Under the pieces are notes generated by a model. That model did no database searches and had not been told where the DNA came from. It saw only the letters and a list, made by a program, of their open reading frames with translations. A stretch of DNA of 28,183 bases from a virus. Location of the stretch: IMG/VR virus record IMGVR_UViG_3300042475_003311, positions 1 to 28,183 of that record; one strand, given 5' to 3'. This document shows positions 7,725 through 15,491 of this stretch, one piece after another. Numbering within the stretch: position 1 is the first letter of the stretch; every line of letters starts with the position of its first letter. Both the position numbers and the translations under genes were made by a program.

Positions 7725-8523
7725 CGTCAGGATAACCGCCACCATGCACGGCGCGAGTAATGTCGCCCGCCTGCTGAGCCGTCACCCCGAGAAGATCGGC
7801 CGCACGCTGGAATCGCTGGTCAAACAGGAGGCGCGCGGGATGGCCGTCGAGCTCGCCCGCCACACCCGCCCGTTCGGGTTCGGGGAATCCGCCAAGGCGC
7901 GCGGCGAAAAGGCCGTCAGGGCCGACATCCACCGCGTCTACAAGCCGCCGGCCGAAGCGTATGAGCAAATGAAGAAAGTGGATCCTGCCCTTGCTGATAG
8001 GTTTTGGGCAGCTGTCACAAACCGCCGGTTCGTCAAGGCCAACAAGGTGATGCAGGATTCGTCATCGCCGATGCACGGCGTCTCCATGGGTAGGCTCGAC
8101 CCATCGCTGCACAAGTCAGCCAGAACCGGCCCGCACGCCAATGTTCCGCGCCGCACCAAGCCGTCACAAATCGTCACCAGCCAGACCGCTATCGACTCTT
8201 ACGCGAAAAAGAAATTGCGAATGGTCGGCTTTGCCAAGGCGTCGTGGATCAACTGCGCCAAGGCCATCGGCGGGCGCGTCCGAGGTGCCGCGCAATGGGC
8301 CACTCGGCACAAAAAAGCCCCCGGCACCGCCACCGTCAAGACTGGTGCCAACCCATCGGTGACGCTGATAAACAGCCTCTGGTACATCGACCAGGTATGC
8401 CCGGTATCTTCCGTGGAGATGGCGCTGAAGAGCGCGTCAGAACGCTTGCGCAAGGCGCTGGCACATTCCATGGCCGCTATTGCGAACCGCACCAACGCCG
8501 CCCTGCGCCGCCGCGCCGGTTGA
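7717..8523 (+). CDS. Minor tail or head-tail protein (gpZ/HK97 gp10-like position)
   Basis: A 268-aa strongly basic protein rich in Arg, Lys and Ala. The N-terminal segment ITATMHGASNVARLLSRHPEK, followed by a helix with EARGMAVELARHTRPFG, resembles tail-completion proteins of the HK97 gp10/lambda gpZ type (bundle of helices with a conserved turn near residue 40-50). A central insert (HGVSMGRLDPSLHKSARTG...) is basic and Ser-rich, and the C-terminus is helical. It overlaps the joining-protein gene and precedes a tail-terminator candidate, matching the Z-U-V order of lambda. Assignment is inferred and moderately supported. Confidence 0.5.
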   Translation: MSDVRITATMHGASNVARLLSRHPEKIGRTLESLVKQEARGMAVELARHTRPFGFGESAKARGEKAVRADIHRVYKPPAEAYEQMKKVDPALADRFWAAVTNRRFVKANKVMQDSSSPMHGVSMGRLDPSLHKSARTGPHANVPRRTKPSQIVTSQTAIDSYAKKKLRMVGFAKASWINCAKAIGGRVRGAAQWATRHKKAPGTATVKTGANPSVTLINSLWYIDQVCPVSSVEMALKSASERLRKALAHSMAAIANRTNAALRRRAG

Positions 8524-8525
8524 CG
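8520..8525 (+). promoter_or_regulatory. TTGAC start-associated element 6
   Basis: TTGACG variant, whose TGA ends the upstream tail gene, 19 nt before ATG 8539. Confidence 0.5.
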
Positions 8526-8538
8526 CGCGCAACAGGCC

Positions 8539-8961
8539 ATGCCACTGATCGAAGACGCGCTGACAGAAAACCTCAGGGGATGGATGGAAACCAACCGCCC
8601 CACCGGGATACCGACCACCATCCCCATAATCATATCTAACCGGGATGCAGTCAGAACCCGCCCGTGCATCGTGCTGGAAGCGCCGGAATCCAAGCGCGTC
8701 ACCGCAATGCGGCAGACCGCCCGCGTCAAGCTCGACGTCCATCTTTTCTCCCAGGCGCACGACACCACCGCCGCCGATCACGGCGTGATTGCCAAGGACA
8801 TCGAGGACATGTTGGACGCCAAGACGGCGATCCAGACCGATCTCAACTCGACCACGTTCAAGTTGCACGACTTGATCCTGCGCGAAACCTCGACTGTCCC
8901 AGACGAAGATCACGGCCGCGAAACCGTGCTGAGCTACGAGGCGGTCGTGTCCGCCGCATAG
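8539..8961 (+). CDS. Tail terminator candidate (gpU-like position)
   Basis: A 140-aa protein with an N-terminal helix (IEDALTENLRGWMETNRP), then alternating strands including RPCIVLEAPESKRV, TARVKLDVHLFSQ, a helix HGVIAKDIEDMLDA and a final strand set. This mixed alpha/beta pattern with a central VKLDVHLF strand is common among tail-terminator proteins, which cap the tail tube at the head-proximal end. It sits between the gpZ-like gene and the probable tail tube gene, as gpU does in lambda. The start is supported by a TTGACG element 19 nt upstream. Function from position and fold style only. Confidence 0.5.
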   Translation: MPLIEDALTENLRGWMETNRPTGIPTTIPIIISNRDAVRTRPCIVLEAPESKRVTAMRQTARVKLDVHLFSQAHDTTAADHGVIAKDIEDMLDAKTAIQTDLNSTTFKLHDLILRETSTVPDEDHGRETVLSYEAVVSAA

Positions 8962-8967
8962 TTGACA
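8962..8967 (+). promoter_or_regulatory. TTGAC start-associated element 7
   Basis: TTGACA within GTTGACACCG, directly after a TAG stop, 19 nt before ATG 8981. The TGA here is not used as the stop codon. Confidence 0.6.
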
Positions 8968-8980
8968 CCGACGTAAAAGC

Positions 8981-9358
8981 ATGGCTGCAACCGAACTTGG
9001 GACTGTGGGGATTTGGGGCATAGGCGCCGACGAAACCGGCATCCTCATCACCGATCATTCATTTGATTTTTCCGACTCTGAAAAGCTGGTCCTCGACAGG
9101 AGCGGCGAAATCATCGGCATGGGACTCTATCAACCCAAGATCGAGTGCAAAATTTCCGGTCTGGTGCCGTCGGCATCGGCATTCAGCGGCAAGATCGCCG
9201 CCGCGCTCACCCTCGCCAACGCTATCCCCGATCACGCGCAGGCATCGTCCGGCGGATCGACCATTCTCCGCACATTGAGCCGCTCGGCGAACAATGAGGA
9301 TTGGGAGAAGATCGAACTCGGGGCTGTCCATTACGCATCGCTCACCATCGGAACGTAA
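8981..9358 (+). CDS. Tail tube (major tail) protein candidate
   Basis: A 125-aa Gly/Ser/Ala-rich protein with beta strands (GILITDHSFDFSDSEKLVL, GMGLYQPKIECKISGLV) separated by a helix with KIAAALTLANAI and ending in LGAVHYASLTIG. The DRSGEIIGMGLYQPKIECKISG stretch, a loop followed by a beta hairpin, is reminiscent of small phage tail-tube proteins. It lies between the tail-terminator candidate and the tail chaperone genes, where the major tail protein is expected, though the next gene could also be the tube. A GTTGACACC element precedes the start. Confidence 0.5.
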   Translation: MAATELGTVGIWGIGADETGILITDHSFDFSDSEKLVLDRSGEIIGMGLYQPKIECKISGLVPSASAFSGKIAAALTLANAIPDHAQASSGGSTILRTLSRSANNEDWEKIELGAVHYASLTIGT

Positions 9359-9390
9359 CGCCGGCACCCAACCCCCAACCCAGATATTAG

Positions 9391-9792
9391 ATGTCCTCTG
9401 TTTTTCATATCTCCGGCACCGCCACCGCGAACACCGCGCTCGCCGCCGCCCTCACCGCGGTTGGCATTCAGCTGGCGGAAAAGCCGTTTATCAAGACCGT
9501 GGGAGACGGCATTTTCAACGAACGCACCATTTGGTTTTTCGAGCCCGCCAGCCCGTGCGGCAAGTACAAGACCAAGGAACTCATTGCCGCATGGAGCGAT
9601 GACGCCTGGCACGCCGCCAACCCCGAACACCCGTTCGCCTACATCAAGTGCGCGCTCAGCAACCGGGAACGCCTGGTCGATAAAGTCAAGCAGGGCGTGC
9701 CGCTTGCCTGTGTCAGACGCAAGGGCAAAATCGCTTTCATCCCTCTCAATGCCGACCTGCGCACTGAAGAATTATTCATGCGCCAGCTCTGA
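9391..9792 (+). CDS. Uncharacterised tail-region protein
   Basis: A 133-aa protein that I do not recognise. The N-terminal third is Ala/Thr-rich (TATANTALAAALTAVGIQL) and the rest is mixed, with WFFEPASPCGKYKTKELIAAWSDD and ACVRRKGKIAFIPL. Three Cys residues are scattered and do not form a metal motif. It sits between the tail-tube candidate and the tail assembly chaperone, so a structural or assembly role in the tail is likely. The leader before ATG 9391 is C-rich and has no Shine-Dalgarno sequence. Confidence 0.6.
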   Translation: MSSVFHISGTATANTALAAALTAVGIQLAEKPFIKTVGDGIFNERTIWFFEPASPCGKYKTKELIAAWSDDAWHAANPEHPFAYIKCALSNRERLVDKVKQGVPLACVRRKGKIAFIPLNADLRTEELFMRQL

Positions 9793-9815
9793 CAGAATCA
9801 CCCCCCCCAGATCCC

Positions 9816-10238
9816 ATGAACGATACCGATAGATCCTCGCTCCTGTCAGGAGCATTCCACGACGTCGAGACCATCGTCGGAGGCCACGTCATGCGGCCCC
9901 TTTCCCTGGCCACTTATGACGTCATGCTGCGCACCGGCAACCCGCTTGCGGATGGCGACATGCCAGCCGAAGGCACGCCGGCATTCTCCGGTGCCATCAT
10001 GGGCTTTATCTACGCCCACTGCGGCCAATGGGTCGAAGTGGTCAGAGCCTCGTTCGACAACCAATCGTTCCGCGAGGCAGCGCTGATTTTCTGCGGTGAC
10101 CTCACCCCGGGCGACTTCCAGACCGCGTTCAAATCCCTCGAGCGCCAGAGCAAGGACTTGGAAGCGGCGCAAGCCGAAGCCGTAGGGGGCGGCAGCCGCG
10201 CAAAAAAGCCACGGCCTGCGACGAACCGGGATTCATAG
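9816..10238 (+). CDS. Tail assembly chaperone, zero-frame product (gpG-like)
   Basis: A 140-aa protein expected to coat the tape measure protein during tail-tube assembly. It is helical with VMRPLSLATYDVMLRTGNPLAD near the N-terminus, a signature style of phage tail chaperones, then FIYAHCGQW and LTPGDFQTAF, with a basic, Gly-rich C-terminal tail (VGGGSRAKKPRP). Position directly upstream of the tape measure gene is canonical. The A AAA AAG heptamer at 10202-10208 lies in the right phase in the basic tail, so this is the non-shifted product of a G/GT pair. An eight-C run at 9801-9808 lies just before the gene. Confidence 0.85.
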   Translation: MNDTDRSSLLSGAFHDVETIVGGHVMRPLSLATYDVMLRTGNPLADGDMPAEGTPAFSGAIMGFIYAHCGQWVEVVRASFDNQSFREAALIFCGDLTPGDFQTAFKSLERQSKDLEAAQAEAVGGGSRAKKPRPATNRDS

Positions 10239-10468
10239 CGGCGCACATCTTCTCCCTCGCCGCGGAAACCGGATGGACCGAGGAACGCATCATGTTCATG
10301 CCCCTGTCACGACTGGCACAATATCAGCATTGCCTGCTGCGCAGGAGTGGCACCAGGACCGCGTGGGCCAACTCGCTGATGCCAGAGAGCCGCCTCGGCC
10401 TCAAGGAGCAGATGGAGACACTCAGGGCGCAATGGATGGGCAAGGTTGACTCGGCACCAGAAGCATGA
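9816..10468 (+). CDS. Tail assembly chaperone, -1 frameshift fusion (gpGT-like)
   Basis: Predicted longer product made by -1 slippage on A AAA AAG at 10202-10208. After decoding 131 zero-frame codons the ribosome would resume with GCC at 10208-10210, reading 86 further codons to TGA at 10466-10468, giving 217 aa. The extension reads ATACDEPGFIAAHIFSLAAE and continues with GWTEERIMFMPLSRLAQYQH, which is helix-rich and has the look of lambda T-domain equivalents. It has no ATG start of its own near its beginning and exactly fills the otherwise gene-free gap before the tape measure gene, whose ATG overlaps its stop (ATGA at 10465-10468). Confidence 0.87.
10202..10208 (+). promoter_or_regulatory. 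Programmed -1 frameshift slippery heptamer
   Basis: A AAA AAG in the zero frame of the chaperone gene (codons GCA AAA AAG), the most efficient bacterial -1 slippage heptamer. An AGGGGG tract at 10184-10189 lies 12 nt upstream and could act as an internal Shine-Dalgarno stimulator, as in dnaX. I did not identify a clear downstream stem-loop by eye. Confidence 0.88.
10446..10451 (+). promoter_or_regulatory. TTGAC start-associated element 8
   Basis: TTGACT variant inside the -1 frame of the tail chaperone extension (read as Val-Asp), 19 nt before the tape measure ATG at 10465. Confidence 0.5.
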
Positions 10469-12165
10469 GCTCGCTAACCGTCACACTCGGGGCTGACATC
10501 TCCTCGCTGAAGCGCGGCCTGGCATCCGCCACGTCGCTTGTCGCTGCATCCGCATCCCGCATGGGCCGGACTGTCGGCGCGGGACTCGCCGGGCTGGGGA
10601 AGGCCGGCATCGGTGCCGCGCTGGCTGGCGGAGCCGCCGCAGTTGGCATCGCCGCCAAGTCCATCTCATCCGCTGCCGATTTTGAGCAGACCAAGGTGGC
10701 GTTCACCACCCTGATAGGCGACGCCGCCAAGGCGGAACAGACTCTTGCGCAACTGCGCAAGCTCGGCGCGGAAACCCCGTTCGAGTTTCCCGAATTGGCA
10801 GACGCCGGCCGCAAGCTCATTGCCTTCGGGGAGGGCTCTGATACCGTTGCCGCCACCCTGCGCAAGATCGGCGACGTGTCGGCCGGCGTGCAAGCACCCA
10901 TCAGCGACATTGCCGAGATCTACGGCAAGGCGCGCGTGCAGGGCCGCTTGTTCGCCGAGGACATCAACCAACTGACCGGGCGCGGCATCCCGATCATCGG
11001 CCAGCTTGCCAAGCAGTTCGGCGTGTCAGAGGGCGAGGTCAAGAAGCTCGTAGAATCCGGCCAGGTCGGCTTCCCGCAAATCGAACAGGCGTTCACATCC
11101 ATGACCGGCAAGGGTGGCAAGTTCGCCGGCATGATGGAAGCGCAGAGCAAAACCACCAAGGGACTGTTTTCCTCGCTCAAGGACTCCATCAACGAAGCGT
11201 TTCTGGCGCTCGGCACTCCAATCAACGATGCGATTCGCCCGATGGTGGAACAAGCAATAGGCCTCGTGTCGAAGCTCGCCCCGCTGGCCGCCGATGCTGG
11301 CAAGCGCGTCAAGGAGGCCATCATGTTCGTCATCGCCGCCTTCAAGAGCGGGCAGATTCTCGACCTCGTTACGGCATCCCTGCAGCTCGGCTTCGCTGTG
11401 GCGATCAACTCGCTCATCAACGGCTTCCGCGCCGCCGTGTCATTCCTGTTCTACTTCATCAGCGACGGTGCCATGTGGAAGGGGCTCGGGACCATCCTGC
11501 TAGGTCTGGCTTCCAGTTTCGGCCTCGCCATTCTAAGCGCGTTCGAGATGCCGATTACCTATCTCAAGGCCGGTATCGAGTGGGTCGTCGCGCACATGCT
11601 CAAGGGACTGGCAAAAATCCCCGGCATGTCCAAGCTAATGGGGTTTGAGTCTCAGGACGTGGACACGAACTTTGGGAACATCCTGGCATCCAACAAGGCG
11701 GAAGGCGGCAAGCTGTTTGGCGTGGACTACAAGGATTTGCAGCGGGAGAACAACCGCCTGATTGAGTCCGGGGCATCGGGCCTCGGAACGAGCGCGGCCA
11801 ACGCTGCCAAGAAAACTCTCGCCTTCGGGTTCACCGATACCATCGACACCACCGGCCTGCGGAACAACATGGGCAACGTGGTGCGGACGATTCAGGAATC
11901 CATGCCCAAGCCGGAAGCGCTCAAGAAGGCAGCCGACGCAGCGAAGGGAACGACCGACACCACCAAGAAGGACAAGGTTTCCGCCAGACTGGAACCCTTG
12001 GTTTCATCGCTCGGCAAGGTCGGCGGCGGCGGCTACGGATCGGGCGCCCTCGACGCGCAGCGCGAAAACAACCGGCTCACCGGGCGCACGAACGACCTGC
12101 TCACAGATCTCAACAAAAACGTCGGCAAGCTCGGCGGCCGGCCGCTGGTGGCCACATACGGTTAG
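10465..12165 (+). CDS. Tape measure protein
   Basis: Sets tail length and is ejected with the DNA. The 566-aa product begins with LTVTLGADISSLKRGLASAT, followed by an Ala/Gly-rich helix, then AADFEQTKVAFTTLIGD and the conserved TPFEFPELADAGRKLIAFG segment, a hallmark of tape measure proteins. Further typical parts are LFAEDINQLTGRGIPIIGQLA and FTSMTGKGGKFAGMMEAQSKTTKGLF. Two hydrophobic segments (about 308-330 and 335-360) could span the inner membrane at infection. At roughly 0.15 nm per residue the length predicts a tail of about 85 nm, short for a siphovirus. Start overlaps the stop of the frameshift extension, and a TTGACT element lies 19 nt upstream. Confidence 0.95.
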   Translation: MSSLTVTLGADISSLKRGLASATSLVAASASRMGRTVGAGLAGLGKAGIGAALAGGAAAVGIAAKSISSAADFEQTKVAFTTLIGDAAKAEQTLAQLRKLGAETPFEFPELADAGRKLIAFGEGSDTVAATLRKIGDVSAGVQAPISDIAEIYGKARVQGRLFAEDINQLTGRGIPIIGQLAKQFGVSEGEVKKLVESGQVGFPQIEQAFTSMTGKGGKFAGMMEAQSKTTKGLFSSLKDSINEAFLALGTPINDAIRPMVEQAIGLVSKLAPLAADAGKRVKEAIMFVIAAFKSGQILDLVTASLQLGFAVAINSLINGFRAAVSFLFYFISDGAMWKGLGTILLGLASSFGLAILSAFEMPITYLKAGIEWVVAHMLKGLAKIPGMSKLMGFESQDVDTNFGNILASNKAEGGKLFGVDYKDLQRENNRLIESGASGLGTSAANAAKKTLAFGFTDTIDTTGLRNNMGNVVRTIQESMPKPEALKKAADAAKGTTDTTKKDKVSARLEPLVSSLGKVGGGGYGSGALDAQRENNRLTGRTNDLLTDLNKNVGKLGGRPLVATYG

Positions 12166-12174
12166 ACTGAAATC

Positions 12175-12900
12175 ATGGCAACCCACATCAACATCCTCCC
12201 CGGCACGCTCTACCCGCAACCCGGCGCCACAATCCAAGTCGACAAAGAAGGCAAATGGACAGCCACGGAGGTGTATTTGTGCCACCGCTTATCGGCAGTG
12301 GCACTGATGCCGCGCCCTGGCACCGCCCATCCCGAGATCAGCTTTATCGAAGTCGCCACCGCATCCATCAATTACGGCGAGGGCGACGTTGCGGAAATTA
12401 CCTGCCAATACGCCGGGGCCGAGGACAAGGATCCCGAGGACGAAAAGAAGAATGCCGTCTATTCCATGGGGCTGTCAGTGGGCGAGGAAAATATCCTGCT
12501 TTGCTACCGCTACAAGGATTTAGTGACGTCGGAATTGGAAGCGCTCAAGGGCCTCATGGCCGGCAAGGACAAGGACGACCAAACCGTCACCCTGCGCTCG
12601 AAGGTGACCAGCACGCGTGGCTTGGAAGCGCTCGCCAAGATCGACCGCGGCCAGACATCCTACTATTGCCCGAAAATCACCTGGCGCGAAAGCTGGGTGC
12701 GCAACCGGCCGGTGGAAGCCGCCGAACTCAACAAGATCGGCAAGATCGACACCCCGCTCGGCCCGGCCCCAACCCTGGCAGGAACCCGCAACTGGCTGCG
12801 CAACGGCTGCACCCAGGAGCAGGACGGCAAGGCGTTCAAACTCGAACTCGAATGGCTCGCCAGCAATGAGGAAGGTTGGGATCCCAATATCTACGCCTGA
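12175..12900 (+). CDS. Uncharacterised tail-tip region protein
   Basis: A 241-aa protein directly after the tape measure gene, where lambda-type phages encode distal tail and tail-tip components. It is rich in charged residues with a central acidic stretch (GAEDKDPEDEKKN) and beta-like segments (ISFIEVATASINYGEGDVAEITCQY; KITWRESWV). Cys residues occur singly and form no zinc motif. I do not recognise the family. A role as distal tail or baseplate hub protein is plausible from position only. Start is the ATG at 12175, nine nt after the tape measure stop. Confidence 0.6.
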   Translation: MATHINILPGTLYPQPGATIQVDKEGKWTATEVYLCHRLSAVALMPRPGTAHPEISFIEVATASINYGEGDVAEITCQYAGAEDKDPEDEKKNAVYSMGLSVGEENILLCYRYKDLVTSELEALKGLMAGKDKDDQTVTLRSKVTSTRGLEALAKIDRGQTSYYCPKITWRESWVRNRPVEAAELNKIGKIDTPLGPAPTLAGTRNWLRNGCTQEQDGKAFKLELEWLASNEEGWDPNIYA

Positions 12901-12904
12901 CCGC

Positions 12905-14008
12905 ATGAAATTACCCGACAAAAAGAAGCCCGGCGACGTCATCAAGGCGTCGGATTGGAACGCGCTCATAGACGCCCTGGCAGCCCGCACGCCACGTTCC
13001 GGCACCGGCCTGGCAATGTCGGAGTCGTCAGGAGGTTTCGCCTACTCGCTGCCAACCCCGCTCGGGCAACTCCCGAAGGGGCAGCCGCCATTCTCCGTCA
13101 TCGCCATCGAGAAAAGCGGCAACAGCTACCTCGTCACCATCAAGGAGGGGTGGGTCATCGAGCGCCAACCGAAGACAGCCTCCCACCCGCATGTCAAGTT
13201 TCACATGCCCGAGTATGACGGCGATCCCATCGATACGATCCCGCGCATCCGACTCACCATGGCGGTCAATGACATCGCGTGGTGCCGGTACAAGACCGAT
13301 GACCGAGGGATTGTCACGTCCGAGAAGCCGACGATTGAGATCGAGCCAGATGACCAGAATGGCGCCCACTACTGGCCGCCGGACCCTGCCGGATCAGGTG
13401 GGGATGGCGACTACTATGTGAAGCTGTTCAAGCTGACCCTGGCGGATGGATCACCCTATATCACACCCTATCAGCAAAGCGACATCGAGCATTCGGCGCA
13501 ACTGTGGTTCGGCCAGAACACGGGGTCCGGTGGCGGCATCTTCAAGGAACATGACGAGGCCACCAACACGTTCAAGTTCCGATCCGTCCGGGGCGACTAC
13601 GGCATTGTCGAGCACCAGGACGCCGACGAGGTGTCGCTCGATTTCCACGCAGAGAACAAGGGTGCCGGCGCCCCCGTGTACGTCTTGCCACTCCTCAACG
13701 GGCAGCCTGACCCCAACCCGCCGGACGGCCCCGCGCAGTTCCGCGGCATTGCCGCCCGTGCATCCAACCCGCAGGTGCACGTTGCTTGCACGCCTGTTGC
13801 CGGTGTCCTGCCTGACACGATAACCGTGGAAGGGAACGGGGTTGTCGGCGCAATTCAGTGCATCAACGAAGACACGTCCACCACCACCCTTGTTGCTTGG
13901 GATGACGGACTGATGACCACCCATGGCAATGTCATGCTCAAGGTGCAAGAGTTCATGGTCTGCATATCCGGCACCCCCACTGCGGTTAAATTCCTCGTTC
14001 TCGACTGA
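12905..14008 (+). CDS. Tail tip/baseplate-associated protein
   Basis: A 367-aa protein starting MKLPDKKKPGDVIKASDWN at 12905. The frame is open further upstream to 12617, but that part overlaps the previous gene in another frame and is not credible. The N-terminal PGDxIKASDWNALIDAL pattern (Pro-Gly-Asp, then D-W-N and a helix) is one I associate with structural tail and fibre-attachment proteins. The body is beta-rich and Gly/Asp-rich with many aromatic residues (IAWCRYK, YYVKLFKLTL) and a late beta segment (ITVEGNGVVGAIQ). The end overlaps the next start by 1 nt (TGATG at 14006-14010). Exact role unknown. Confidence 0.6.
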   Translation: MKLPDKKKPGDVIKASDWNALIDALAARTPRSGTGLAMSESSGGFAYSLPTPLGQLPKGQPPFSVIAIEKSGNSYLVTIKEGWVIERQPKTASHPHVKFHMPEYDGDPIDTIPRIRLTMAVNDIAWCRYKTDDRGIVTSEKPTIEIEPDDQNGAHYWPPDPAGSGGDGDYYVKLFKLTLADGSPYITPYQQSDIEHSAQLWFGQNTGSGGGIFKEHDEATNTFKFRSVRGDYGIVEHQDADEVSLDFHAENKGAGAPVYVLPLLNGQPDPNPPDGPAQFRGIAARASNPQVHVACTPVAGVLPDTITVEGNGVVGAIQCINEDTSTTTLVAWDDGLMTTHGNVMLKVQEFMVCISGTPTAVKFLVLD

Positions 14009-14514
14009 TGGCCCACCTGATCGTACCAATGTCATTCGACGGGGATCTCTATTGCTGCGATCCCGACACGCGGCGCACCACCGCCCTGCTGAGTGGCGAC
14101 GCCGCGGAAATCGCCGCGAGCGAGTGGGAGGTGTTTCACGCGACGGCGTGGGGAGATCCCGTCACCAACCCGAACGCATACAGCACCGCAACTTCGACCG
14201 GGGCCGTCAAGTTCGGCGTGTGCTGCGCCTCAGAAGTGGAGCTTGAACTGACCGGCCAGATGGAAACCCTCGGCAACAGCTTCGATTGGATAGAGGTCAA
14301 GCTGAACGGCACCCGGGTGTACTTCCAAGCCAGCGTGTCCTCCAGCAACGACCCGTGGGACACCGAGGCTGTCGGGCCGGTCACCGTGACCTTGGAATTG
14401 ACCGACCGCCCGTGCGGTCACGTCATTGAGATCCTCGGCAGCACCGGGATAAACGGCGGGCTTACCGCCAACAACGACGTTTGGTGGCGGGCCAAAATCG
14501 TCTCAATTATTTGA
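14008..14514 (+). CDS. Uncharacterised tail-tip region protein
   Basis: A 168-aa protein coupled to the upstream gene through TGATG. It begins with MSFDGDLYCCDPDTRRTTALL and is otherwise beta-rich (VELELTGQMETLGNSFDWIEVKLNGTRVYF; VTVTLELTDRPCGHVIEILG). It contains five Cys, including CC pairs at about 16-17 and 72-73, which is unusual for its neighbours but fits no metal-binding motif I know. The beta-sandwich impression and position between baseplate-type genes suggest a structural or carbohydrate-contacting module. Function not recognised. Confidence 0.6.
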   Translation: MAHLIVPMSFDGDLYCCDPDTRRTTALLSGDAAEIAASEWEVFHATAWGDPVTNPNAYSTATSTGAVKFGVCCASEVELELTGQMETLGNSFDWIEVKLNGTRVYFQASVSSSNDPWDTEAVGPVTVTLELTDRPCGHVIEILGSTGINGGLTANNDVWWRAKIVSII

Positions 14515-14516
14515 CA
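14511..14516 (+). promoter_or_regulatory. TTGAC start-associated element 9
   Basis: TTGACA within TTTGACACCC. Its TGA ends the upstream gene, and its first T is 20 nt before GTG 14531. Both GTG-started genes in the set use 20 nt instead of 19. Confidence 0.55.
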
Positions 14517-14530
14517 CCCGAACAAATACC

Positions 14531-15472
14531 GTGAAGCTCTACATCGACCTCGAAAGCCGCGAACTCATCGAAGCCCCGGGATTCCGCAACCCCGTGACGA
14601 CTCTTCGGTTCAAGCGCGGCGATTCTGCGAAGCTCGAGGTCGCGTTTCTGACCGACCGCACGACCTACACCTCTCTCGGCGATGCCGAAGCGATAACGAT
14701 GCGCTTCGGCGTCAAGCAGTCCAACCGCTTCGACCTCGATTTCCTCGCCTACTGTGCCGACTGGATCATGCCGGGAGAGGAAGACGTCAGTCCCGTTTAC
14801 GTGTGCTACCCGAGCTTCAACACAGCGGGACTCGACGCCGCGCTGGACGTCGGAGAGAACCCCGAGATTGCATCACTGACGCTGATGGGCGAAATCACAT
14901 GGAGCGTGGGGGATGGCGAGCCGACCAGCACGCGCACCTTCGTTGTCATCGTGGAAAACGACGTCATCCGGGGCAACGAGTCCGGCCCGTCTGGAATCAC
15001 CGCCGGCATCCCGACTAACGCCACGCTGGAGATTGCGGGAACGCTGTCTCCTGATGTCACCGGATTTGTCGATTGCTATATCGACACCGATGGCAATCTA
15101 GCATTCACCGAGGGTGCGATTGTCTATTCCGATGTTAGCTATACCGGACCAGCCATCGTCAACAACATGGCAACTGGAAAGTGGAGCATTTACGACGTCA
15201 CTGCCGGCGTTGCCGCAGCTGCCGGCTTCTCCAGCATCGAGACTGTTCTGGTTGCTCCGACTCCGAATCTGGCAACATGGACCAATGTTGGTGGATCGAC
15301 CGGAACGTCAGAGGTGACGATAAAGTACGCTCCAACGTCCGGTCATGTCGGAACGATGAAGGTCGCCGCGGGAACGCTCTACGTCTGCGTGCTCTCCCCC
15401 TCCGGAATGGCAACCTGGCAAAAGGCCACGCTATCCGCCCACAACCTGTTCTTGGAAATCAGCCCGCCATAA
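14531..15472 (+). CDS. Baseplate/fibre adaptor protein with BppU-N-like N-terminus, GTG start
   Basis: A 313-aa protein. Residues 1-150 contain TTLRFKRGDSAKLEVAFL followed by a beta-sandwich-like region, the pattern seen in the N-terminal domain of baseplate upper proteins that dock fibres onto the tail tip. The C-terminal third (GTLYVCVLSPSGMATWQKATL) resembles short terminal modules of phage fibres. The gene may therefore be an adaptor fused to a fibre-like tip. The GTG at 14531 is favoured because a TTGACACCC element precedes it at 20 nt and the previous gene stops inside that element. Confidence 0.62.
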   Translation: MKLYIDLESRELIEAPGFRNPVTTLRFKRGDSAKLEVAFLTDRTTYTSLGDAEAITMRFGVKQSNRFDLDFLAYCADWIMPGEEDVSPVYVCYPSFNTAGLDAALDVGENPEIASLTLMGEITWSVGDGEPTSTRTFVVIVENDVIRGNESGPSGITAGIPTNATLEIAGTLSPDVTGFVDCYIDTDGNLAFTEGAIVYSDVSYTGPAIVNNMATGKWSIYDVTAGVAAAAGFSSIETVLVAPTPNLATWTNVGGSTGTSEVTIKYAPTSGHVGTMKVAAGTLYVCVLSPSGMATWQKATLSAHNLFLEISPP

Positions 15473-15491
15473 CAATTTTGCGCAACACACC

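Noticed and set aside
9801-9808. Eight-C run before the tail chaperone gene as a phase-variable switch
   Set aside because: It lies outside coding sequence and away from any promoter that I can see; no consequence of length change is evident.
2347-14531. Reading the TTGACA copies as -35 boxes of separate late promoters
   Set aside because: With a normal 16-18 bp spacer the -10 would fall after the start codon, and no TATAAT-like sequence lies between the element and the start at these sites.
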